From Acidimicrobiia bacterium (GTDB lineage Bacteria; Actinomycetota; Acidimicrobiia; Acidimicrobiales; Acidimicrobilacustridaceae), in the NCBI GenBank assembly GCA_016462055.1, contig JAEMTX010000052.1:1-10939 (forward strand): 10,939 nt of DNA, in the 5' to 3' direction. Made by a program: the position numbers and the translations under genes. Under the pieces are notes generated by a model. The model did no database searches and was not told the DNA's origin. It was given only the letters and a program-made list of their open reading frames with translations. Positions 5,300-10,939 of the stretch are shown piece after piece. Each line of letters starts with the position of its first letter. Position 1 is the first letter of the stretch.

Positions 5300-7374
5300 G
5301 AGTTACCTGAGCGACGGCGAATGTTGAGTTTTCCTGACGTTGCCATCGAAGAGATCACCAGCAATCCAAACACTGTGACAAGTCCACCAATAGCCAAAAG
5401 ACCGGTCATCGCCGATCCATTTTGGAACGAACCCATGTCGGCAAGAGCCGAAGCGAGTTCCGCGTCGGCGAGAACTTGCGTGTTCGCGGCTGTCACTCCC
5501 ACTACTGCCGCATTCGTCGATTTCGCAGCGGCGCGAGCAACAACTCTGGGCGACGCAGGAGGCTCCACCGTCCCGGAACCCGAACTGCTCAATGCCGCAG
5601 GAGGCGTGCAAGTGTTCGCGCCGGTGCCGACCTGGGCGATTGCTGCGACTGCAGTTGCCTTGAGTTCATCGGTGAGCGGCATCATGCCGCCAGGAAGATT
5701 GGCCTGTCCCTCATTCACGACGTAATTCAGCCACTTGTTCATAACGTCCTGAGAACCTGAGCGAGGACTGCAGGTGTCATCGACCAGTGGAGCCTTGGGA
5801 ACAATCGCGTACTCGACGAAAGTCATCGGGTAGGCGAGTTGCCCGTCGACATCCGGGCCCGAGGAGTCGGCGAACTTCGCGGGATCAGGCATAAGTTGAC
5901 CATCGGTAGTCGTGATCATCGTGGGAAGAGCGGCAACCATCGCATTTTGCGTCGGGCCCACGAAGTTAGCGCCGTCGGAGTCATAGGAGATCTGCGCTGG
6001 CGTCATAGCGAGAGCATTCGCCGATGCGGCATCGGTGACAGCCCACACTCCTCCGTATTCTGATTTCAACAATCTCTTGATTGCTCTATCGAGGGCCGTT
6101 CGACCAGTGAAGAGGTCAAGGACACCGCCGAATGATGGGTTCGCAGTCGGAAGCTGCGAATAGGTACCTCTCTCCATCGCTCGCTCAGACCCGAACTGGT
6201 TTTCGTCCGGGACCTTCCAGAGTGCGGGGCGAACAACGTCAAAATGGTTGGTGAAGAACCACGAGGTTGCCTCGTCCTCAGCCGTTGCTCCCAGATTCAC
6301 GGTCGATCGTGCAAAGAAATCTGATCCGGCTATCTGCGGATTCCGATTGAGAAATTCGTTGCGAAGCGGCTCCAAGCCCGAGTAGCTACCTGAAATAAAT
6401 CGAGTCGCCTCGTCAATAGTCATCTTCACATTGGAATACGGAATCTTTTGCCCTCCGGGCCCAGGAGTGCCGTTCCCGATCGCTACGACTACAGCATTGA
6501 GTGCGACGGGAATTGCGACTGAGTCTCGGGTGGCGATGGGTTCGCTCTCGGTTCCGGTACCGAACCCAAGGCTCTTTTCATATCCAACCGCTGAGTATGC
6601 AATATCGGTGTCGCCAGACGAGAAAAAATCCATCGCTAATTCTTCGGCAACGAATGTTTGAATCACCGCTGCTCCAGTTTGGGCTCCCGGAAGTTTGCAC
6701 TGTTCAAGCGTCCAACGAACCCAGAGGTCGATCATCCGGTCACTACTGGCCGCCGAAAGGGAATCGGGGGACTTGCCACCGCAGCCGGCAACAGGGTCAT
6801 AGGTCTGGTAGGTGAGCTCCGCAACGAACGGAATCCACCGATAATCGCCGGCTTCGTCTTCGCCCCGGATCTGGACCACCAAGGCACACGGGTTGAATTC
6901 ATCGCAAGTCAGCGTCTGCTCAGCGCCCTCAAAATCTGACCACACAGTCGTACCTATTCCCACAAACATCGGGAAGGTGTAGCCCGAGTCTGCGGTCACG
7001 ACCCCTACCGATGGCTGCGCGGCAATCCGCAGGTCGCCGGACGTCGACACGGGCGTCAACGGGCAATTTGCCCCTCCAAGTCCAAAATCGTCATTCGGAT
7101 CGTTTCCGCCGCTGGGTAGATACTGCACTCCAGGACGACAGACCTGCGCATTGACCGTGTCCACCGGGTGATCAACATCGGTTTTGATCGTGATGTTTAT
7201 GATCTGACCATCGAGTAGAGACGATGAGGGCGTCACCGAAACAGTCCACGGAGTCGCGAAGTTCTCAATATCTGCACTGGCTTTGCGTTCCTGAGGAAAC
7301 ACCGTCACAGAAAGTGCAACGATTGCCAATGCAATCGCACAGATCGCAATCTTGCGCAAAGGCCTAAAGATCAT
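5296..7374 (-). CDS. PstS-like solute-binding protein with N-terminal four-Cys domain and C-terminal membrane anchor
   Basis: A 692-residue exported protein. Residues 1-35 look like a signal peptide or anchor (hydrophobic core 9-26, possible cleavage at SADI). Residues about 43-190 form a beta domain starting VTPSSSLLDGQ, as in neocarzinostatin, with cysteines 79, 104, 157 and 163. Residues about 195-590 resemble PstS/type 2 periplasmic binding proteins: MDFFSSGDTDIAYSAVGYE (248-266), SVAIPVALNAVVVA (285-298), MTIDEATRFISGSYSG (318-333), FVGPTQNAMVAAL (471-483) and YPMTFVEYAIVP (515-526). A low-complexity stalk (590-650), a helix (about 656-676) and a basic tail KLNIRRR follow. No LPXTG motif precedes the helix. 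PstS normally binds phosphate, but no pstCAB genes are here, so the ligand is unknown and a structural or sensing role is possible. The ATG overlaps the upstream stop (ATGA, 7371-7374). Confidence 0.82.
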   Translation of the reverse strand: MIFRPLRKIAICAIALAIVALSVTVFPQERKASADIENFATPWTVSVTPSSSLLDGQIINITIKTDVDHPVDTVNAQVCRPGVQYLPSGGNDPNDDFGLGGANCPLTPVSTSGDLRIAAQPSVGVVTADSGYTFPMFVGIGTTVWSDFEGAEQTLTCDEFNPCALVVQIRGEDEAGDYRWIPFVAELTYQTYDPVAGCGGKSPDSLSAASSDRMIDLWVRWTLEQCKLPGAQTGAAVIQTFVAEELAMDFFSSGDTDIAYSAVGYEKSLGFGTGTESEPIATRDSVAIPVALNAVVVAIGNGTPGPGGQKIPYSNVKMTIDEATRFISGSYSGLEPLRNEFLNRNPQIAGSDFFARSTVNLGATAEDEATSWFFTNHFDVVRPALWKVPDENQFGSERAMERGTYSQLPTANPSFGGVLDLFTGRTALDRAIKRLLKSEYGGVWAVTDAASANALAMTPAQISYDSDGANFVGPTQNAMVAALPTMITTTDGQLMPDPAKFADSSGPDVDGQLAYPMTFVEYAIVPKAPLVDDTCSPRSGSQDVMNKWLNYVVNEGQANLPGGMMPLTDELKATAVAAIAQVGTGANTCTPPAALSSSGSGTVEPPASPRVVARAAAKSTNAAVVGVTAANTQVLADAELASALADMGSFQNGSAMTGLLAIGGLVTVFGLLVISSMATSGKLNIRRRSGNS
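7371..7374 (-). promoter_or_regulatory. ATGA start/stop overlap (translational coupling)
   Basis: The stop TGA of the 693-residue FN3/beta-repeat gene overlaps the ATG of the solute-binding gene by four bases. This is the classic arrangement for reinitiation by the same ribosome, and strong evidence that the two proteins are made together from one message. Confidence 0.85.
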
Positions 7375-9452
7375 GAGAAGTAACCGGCAAGATCAACCGC
7401 GGCGTTCGCAGCTCCACCGGTGTTGTACACACTGAGGCCGCCGAGGGCCGGCGAGGTGTAACCGAGGTTCGCCATTCCTGCGATTGAGACGGGTACGTTG
7501 GCATAACCGGTGAGAGCATTGGAGAGACGAAGGCCATTCTGAGGGTAGACCTGCATCGTTGCGGTAGCAGTTTGTCCGCTCATGGTGAGGTTGTAGGCAA
7601 CCGACTTCACGCCGGTGGTCGGAACGCCCGAGCGGCTGGCAACCCTGAATGACTTCGATGTTCCCGTTGCAATTTTGCCCACCGCAACACCGCCGGTACC
7701 GTCAACGGTGTTGGCCGTACGGATTGGGTTCAGGGGGAAGAATCGAGAGCCAGTCGTAGCCGAGTTGTAGTAGCCGACGATATCGACAGTGACATTGGTG
7801 GAGCCTGCCGAGTTGAAGATTGAGATGCCGCCCCCATTGGTCAAGCCCGTTCCTAGAGCCACGGTCACAAGATTCGAGGTGGACTTTCCGGCGATGAAAT
7901 TCACTGACTTCACGCCGGGCTTAATTGCACCCTTCGGGAAGACGGTCAGGAAACCTGCTGCTGTTGCCGAACTCACGGTGACGTTCAGGACCACTGAGGT
8001 TGCATCGGCCGGAATCCCCAGAGCAGGGGTTGTGGTGCCGGCAATCTGGACGTTACGTGTCGCTGCCGCCGCAAGTGGCGTAGCCGGAGCAGTCGCCGTC
8101 TGAAGAGCACGCTTGGTCGTGGCCGTGAAGTTCAAGCCGGTGTCGGGCTTGTAATAGCCCATGACGTGTACCACCAACTGCGCGGTACTTGTTGCTGAGT
8201 TGTGCAGCACGATCTTTCCGGCGTTGGCGCCGGTGCCAAGAGGAACAACGACCTGGTTGCTCACTACAGCAGCAGAGGTGAAATTCAGATGCTCAGCACT
8301 CGGCTTTGAGACACCCGCCGGGTAAACCGTGATCTTTCCAGCAGCGGTCGAGCCCGACACGGTGACATTGAGTACAACTGCCGTTGCCCCCGCAGCCACG
8401 CCCTGAGTCGTGCCGAGGGTGACCGTCTTTGTCCCGTTGGCCGTGATTGGTGAAACCGGTGCTGTGGCTGTGTTCAGCGCAAGCTTTGCGCCGACCGCCG
8501 TGAATCTGGTGCCACCGGGGAGGAACACTGCTGACGCCGCCGAATCAGCGGAGAAGTAGTCCGCAGAATTCTTGGCCTTCACTTTGAACGTGTACGGAGT
8601 TGAGTTCGTAAGGCCTGTCACCGTGCAACTCGTTGTAACCGTCACGCAGGTGTAAGTCGTTGCCACTCCCGCCGAGGTGTAAGCCGTTGCGGTGTAGTTC
8701 GAGATCGTTGCCCCAACACCACCGGTTGAACTTGAGGCGGTCCATGACACATTCGCTCGGCCACTGGCCGGGTTCGACACTGCTGCCTTCACCGCTGTAG
8801 GAGCACTCGGGGGTTCGACCTGGCTGGCGTAGTTGAGGCGGTAGGAGATGAACTCGTTTGTGTCTTGAGTAAGGACCTTGACTACAAATTTGCAGTCATC
8901 GGTATAGGCCGGGCCGCACTGAACGGTTGTCTGCGATCCGGACTGTTTGAAGTAGGTGTCTGTTCCAACACCAACGATCAATTCGATCGACTCACGCTTG
9001 AACGGTGAAACAACTTCCTTCTCGGCGGAGTTTGCCGTCATTTTTCCAAACGGATTCAGAACGCACTTTCCAGCTTGGGTCGGATTCATATCCGTGGTGG
9101 AGGCGTACAAGACCTCGACACCAGCAGTTTCGCCCTTACAGAGGCGCGCTTGGACCATTGTGATCTGCCCAGTGGTCAGAAGATCGACGGTAATCTTGTC
9201 CCCATCCTCAAGCCCATCGATTGTCGTGCCCAATGCGATCCCTGACGTGCGAACTTCCCACGTCGGGTTGCCATTTCCGTCAACACCGGTTTGCTTGCTG
9301 ACCGTCGCAGTCGCCGAAAACGTCGGAGAGGCCGTCTCTGCCTCTGCGACTTTGATTGGACCAGCACCAATGGCGACCACGCCGCTGGCGAGCAAAACCA
9401 CGAAGGCCAGTAGCACTGCGGGAATTCGGCGAGACACGAACGACGTCTTCAT
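7371..9452 (-). CDS. secreted FN3 and beta-repeat surface protein with four-Cys domain
   Basis: A 693-residue secreted protein. It has a signal peptide (RR at 8-9, hydrophobic 11-30, likely cleavage after AEA at 36-38). Next is a four-Cys beta domain at about 42-208 (C105, C130, C179, C187) like those of its two operon neighbours. A fibronectin type III domain spans about 213-309 (PSAPTAVKA, NVSWTAS, CTVTGLTNSTPYTFKVKA). Three tandem repeats of about 120 residues follow (314-434, 439-562, 568-692), each ending in a GYY/GYF motif and containing 'VVLNVTVS'-type strands. Similar repeats occur in actinobacterial surface proteins, often beside other catalytic or adhesive domains. There is no C-terminal anchor, so retention at the surface may depend on the anchored neighbours (inference). 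A GAGGT Shine-Dalgarno 7 bases before the ATG supports the start. Function is unknown; adhesin or wall-associated scaffold is the simplest guess. Confidence 0.83.
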   Translation of the reverse strand: MKTSFVSRRIPAVLLAFVVLLASGVVAIGAGPIKVAEAETASPTFSATATVSKQTGVDGNGNPTWEVRTSGIALGTTIDGLEDGDKITVDLLTTGQITMVQARLCKGETAGVEVLYASTTDMNPTQAGKCVLNPFGKMTANSAEKEVVSPFKRESIELIVGVGTDTYFKQSGSQTTVQCGPAYTDDCKFVVKVLTQDTNEFISYRLNYASQVEPPSAPTAVKAAVSNPASGRANVSWTASSSTGGVGATISNYTATAYTSAGVATTYTCVTVTTSCTVTGLTNSTPYTFKVKAKNSADYFSADSAASAVFLPGGTRFTAVGAKLALNTATAPVSPITANGTKTVTLGTTQGVAAGATAVVLNVTVSGSTAAGKITVYPAGVSKPSAEHLNFTSAAVVSNQVVVPLGTGANAGKIVLHNSATSTAQLVVHVMGYYKPDTGLNFTATTKRALQTATAPATPLAAAATRNVQIAGTTTPALGIPADATSVVLNVTVSSATAAGFLTVFPKGAIKPGVKSVNFIAGKSTSNLVTVALGTGLTNGGGISIFNSAGSTNVTVDIVGYYNSATTGSRFFPLNPIRTANTVDGTGGVAVGKIATGTSKSFRVASRSGVPTTGVKSVAYNLTMSGQTATATMQVYPQNGLRLSNALTGYANVPVSIAGMANLGYTSPALGGLSVYNTGGAANAAVDLAGYFS
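7377..8513 (-). repeat. three tandem protein-level beta repeats
   Basis: Approximate units in bases are 8151-8513, 7767-8138 and 7377-7751. Each begins with a G-x-x-F pattern, continues with 'VVLNVTVS..TAAG..TVYP', then an Asn/Phe strand and a 'G.I.I.N...S....V.GYY' ending. Units 1 and 2 match each other closely; unit 3 keeps only the frame (VAYNLTMSGQTATATMQVYP, ending DLAGYF). The repetition is at protein level; I saw no long exact DNA repeats. Confidence 0.8.
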
Positions 9453-9584
9453 TAGTTAAACCTCGGGAGACAGACATCCCACAGCTGGGATGTACCTCCG
9501 TATCCTTCAGCGCCGCCCTTATCTGCCCGTGGACATGGCCTGAACCTCACCCAAATTCGAGGTGAACTATTCGGCCAACCGTGC
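9453..9584 (-). other. 132-base leader between the 209- and 693-residue protein genes
   Basis: This is the longest gap inside the operon; the other internal gaps are 48 bases or 4-base overlaps. Besides the hairpin at 9474-9493 it holds a short imperfect inverted repeat, ACCTC/GAGGT with a ten-base loop, near 9545-9564. I see no clear -35/-10 pair. An internal promoter or a processing site that raises expression of the downstream genes is plausible but unproven. Confidence 0.4.
9474..9493 (-). promoter_or_regulatory. perfect 8-bp hairpin in the leader of the FN3/beta-repeat gene
   Basis: On the - strand the leader reads ACATCCCA, loop GCTG, TGGGATGT: eight perfect pairs with a four-base loop, 21 bases before the ATG. 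GGAG just 5' of it could also pair with CTCC just 3' of it. A GGAGG (9495-9499) sits directly upstream of the stem. No U tract follows, so it is not a standard terminator. A translational control element, RNA-processing site or protein-binding palindrome is possible. Confidence 0.5.
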
Positions 9585-10214
9585 TCAGCGGAACGTAACG
9601 GGAATCCCCTGAAACCCGAAGCCATTTGGATACTGGAGTTTCAGCACGATCTGGCAGGGGTTCGCCGGCCCGCACGTGACTGTGGCGTCCTTGCCCGACT
9701 GGGTCTTGAACGTGGTGGTACCAGTCGCAACACGGAACTCGACATCAAGACCTTGGCTCGGGTTTGCGTTTTCGAGGTTCACAACAGCATCTGTTCCGGG
9801 TGAAAGAGGGTCAATGATGCAATTTCCGCCGACCGTCGGCCGGAATGCGCCCTCGTTTGAAATCCCAACATCACCGCGGCAGAGACGAGCGTCAACGCCG
9901 TACATCAGTGATCCCGCATTCGGCTCGGCACGGACCGTCACCACATCACCCGAGTTCACTTTCGTATTGCCCTGAGCCTCAACGGAGAGGGGCATTGAAG
10001 GAGTCGTGTAGGGCCCCGGGGGGAACGTGGTCGCCGTCGATTGCAACGAGGTTGTGGTAACCGAACCGTTGGCCTTTGTTGTGGTCGATGCGCCACTCGA
10101 AGCCGGATTCGTCGAAGTCGACGAATTTCCGCGCGACGTCAAGATGACAATCAACACAATGACGGCAACGATTCCAAGAGCACTAGAAATCAAGAATCGG
10201 CGATTGATTTTCAT
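9585..10214 (-). CDS. membrane-anchored four-Cys (neocarzinostatin-like) domain protein
   Basis: A 209-residue protein: short basic N-terminus (MKINRR), one membrane helix (about 7-27), a Ser/Thr-rich linker (29-72) and a single beta domain (about 76-209) with C112, C132, C181 and C187. The domain runs from SGDVVTVRAEP through DARLCRGD, TVTCGPANPC and QIVLKL to the C-terminal GFQGIPVTFR. That ending resembles the neocarzinostatin end GVAISFN, and the CxnC pair spacing is similar. Neocarzinostatin-family proteins are immunoglobulin-like sandwiches with two disulfides; I see no enediyne genes here. The same domain recurs in the next two gene products. I place the start at the ATG at 10214, not the TTG at 10229, because the Shine-Dalgarno GGAAGGA lies between them. 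With no type II cleavage box, an uncleaved anchor exposing the domain outside is most likely. Function is unknown. Confidence 0.78.
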   Translation of the reverse strand: MKINRRFLISSALGIVAVIVLIVILTSRGNSSTSTNPASSGASTTTKANGSVTTTSLQSTATTFPPGPYTTPSMPLSVEAQGNTKVNSGDVVTVRAEPNAGSLMYGVDARLCRGDVGISNEGAFRPTVGGNCIIDPLSPGTDAVVNLENANPSQGLDVEFRVATGTTTFKTQSGKDATVTCGPANPCQIVLKLQYPNGFGFQGIPVTFR

Positions 10215-10220
10215 GAAAAA

Positions 10221-10227
10221 TCCTTCC
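10221..10227 (-). promoter_or_regulatory. Shine-Dalgarno GGAAGGA that fixes the start of the 209-residue gene
   Basis: GGAAGGA lies six bases (TTTTTC) before the ATG at 10214. The TTG at 10229 that would lengthen the protein by five residues overlaps this site and has no comparable site of its own, so the shorter start is preferred. Confidence 0.75.
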
Positions 10228-10262
10228 AACGCGTACGTGCAATGCGGGTCGAAGTAAAGAAT

Positions 10263-10939
10263 CTAAGCGACGGGCTCAGGCTCGAGATCTTCAGACGGCG
10301 GGGCCGGAGGCGCTGGAGGCGTCTGCGGAGCTGCCACCGCTGCAGCGACCAGACGATCAATCTTGGCCTGGCGGCGCCGGCGGTAAAGCACAACCAGACC
10401 AACGATCACGGCGATCGAAAGCAACTGCCCGAAGGGAAGTGCGATTGTCGATCCACTTCCTGATGCAGACGCGAGCGATTGAAGTTCGGGGATGCCCGGA
10501 TCGTCCTTCGGCGTGAAGATGACCTTCGCGCTGATGATGCCAGTGGGCCAAACATCGGAGACGGTGAAGCTCTGCTCCAGCGTGTTGCCCGGCATAGTGA
10601 CTGGCACTTCAGGCATGTCAATCGACTTCGATCCGCCAATGCCAGAGAGTTCGAGACGCACGGTTCCGCTGAGGCGAGTATTGCCGGTGTTGACGAAGGT
10701 GTACTTGATTTTCACTGTGCCTGGAGCGATCGGGTTGAGCGAGCCCGAATACGAGGCAGAGACATTCTTGATTTCGGCGCCGGGAACAATGTCGCCGGTG
10801 ACACGAACGTTGAGGCGGGTTCCAACTCGCTTTTCGACCAGAACCTGCGCGCCCTCACCGTTGGATTCTGGCGTCGCTATCGACGCCACGATTCCGCCCG
10901 GATGGTCACCCGGCAATGCGTCCTTAGGCACGGCAATAG
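10263..10939 (-). CDS. DUF916-like membrane-anchored surface protein, 5' truncated
   Basis: The frame is open to the right window edge, so only the C-terminal 224 or so residues are seen. The GTG at 10931 is an internal Val, since the sequence reads IAVPKDALPGDHPGG, a pattern seen in DUF916-type (WxL peptidoglycan-binding-like) proteins. Next come LVEKRVGTRLNVRVTGD and an immunoglobulin-like beta segment with KIKYTFVNTGNTRLSGTV. Counting from that Val, a membrane helix lies at about 165-183, followed by the stop-transfer RRRRQAK and a cytosolic Pro/Glu-rich tail. In Firmicutes, DUF916 proteins occur in cell-surface loci with WxL proteins. The layout (extracellular domains, one helix, short inner tail) fits that. 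The 209-residue gene starts 48 bases downstream on the same strand, so this is the first operon gene visible. Family assignment is from motif recall and is moderate. Confidence 0.7.
   Translation of the reverse strand, partial: IAVPKDALPGDHPGGIVASIATPESNGEGAQVLVEKRVGTRLNVRVTGDIVPGAEIKNVSASYSGSLNPIAPGTVKIKYTFVNTGNTRLSGTVRLELSGIGGSKSIDMPEVPVTMPGNTLEQSFTVSDVWPTGIISAKVIFTPKDDPGIPELQSLASASGSGSTIALPFGQLLSIAVIVGLVVLYRRRRQAKIDRLVAAAVAAPQTPPAPPAPPSEDLEPEPVA

Noticed and set aside
5296..5420. LPXTG-type sorting signal at the C-terminus of the PstS-like protein
   Set aside because: A helix and basic tail are present but no LPxTG or close variant precedes them, so I call it a plain membrane anchor.
8956..9459. 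167-residue + strand open frame
   Set aside because: Antisense to the signal peptide and four-Cys domain of the 693-residue protein; no ribosome site or recognisable motif.
10215..10229. TTG start for the 209-residue protein
   Set aside because: The TTG overlaps the GGAAGGA Shine-Dalgarno serving the ATG at 10214.

Overview
The window looks like a chromosomal segment of an actinobacterium with moderately high GC. Acidimicrobiia is my best guess, from the Thr-rich 'TTTT' linkers in exported proteins, the GTG starts and the envelope protein families. That assignment is inference. There are no RNA genes, insertion sequences, phage genes or CRISPR arrays. No gene-free stretch reaches 300 bases, and the longest gap is 132 bases.

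Left part (1-3130), sugar and glycan-related genes. A 5'-truncated HtrL/YibB-like protein on + converges, with a 15-base overlap, on a - strand group read right to left: a family 1 glycoside hydrolase, a GtrA-like four-helix membrane protein and a class I methyltransferase. GtrA and the methyltransferase are 4 bases apart and surely cotranscribed. The hydrolase lies 80 bases upstream of GtrA on the same strand.

Middle (3211-4062). A stand-alone acyl-CoA thioesterase II (TesB) on + is divergent from the hydrolase and converges on the sortase-like gene.

Right part (4088-10939), the most interesting region: a - strand operon of exported or membrane proteins. In transcription order it holds: a DUF916-like single-pass protein (5' end outside the window); a 209-residue membrane-anchored protein; a 693-residue secreted protein with one FN3 domain and three tandem beta repeats; a 692-residue PstS-like solute-binding protein with a C-terminal membrane anchor; and a sortase-like protein with three membrane helices. 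The last three genes overlap by 4 bases each (ATGA, then GTGA). Three of the proteins carry what appears to be the same domain: four spaced cysteines and a neocarzinostatin-like start and end. The sortase-like protein lacks the catalytic His, Cys and, apparently, Arg, and no LPXTG signal is visible in its neighbours. The operon reads as a surface assembly held by membrane anchors and a non-catalytic sortase fold, loosely analogous to Firmicute DUF916/WxL loci. That interpretation is inference.
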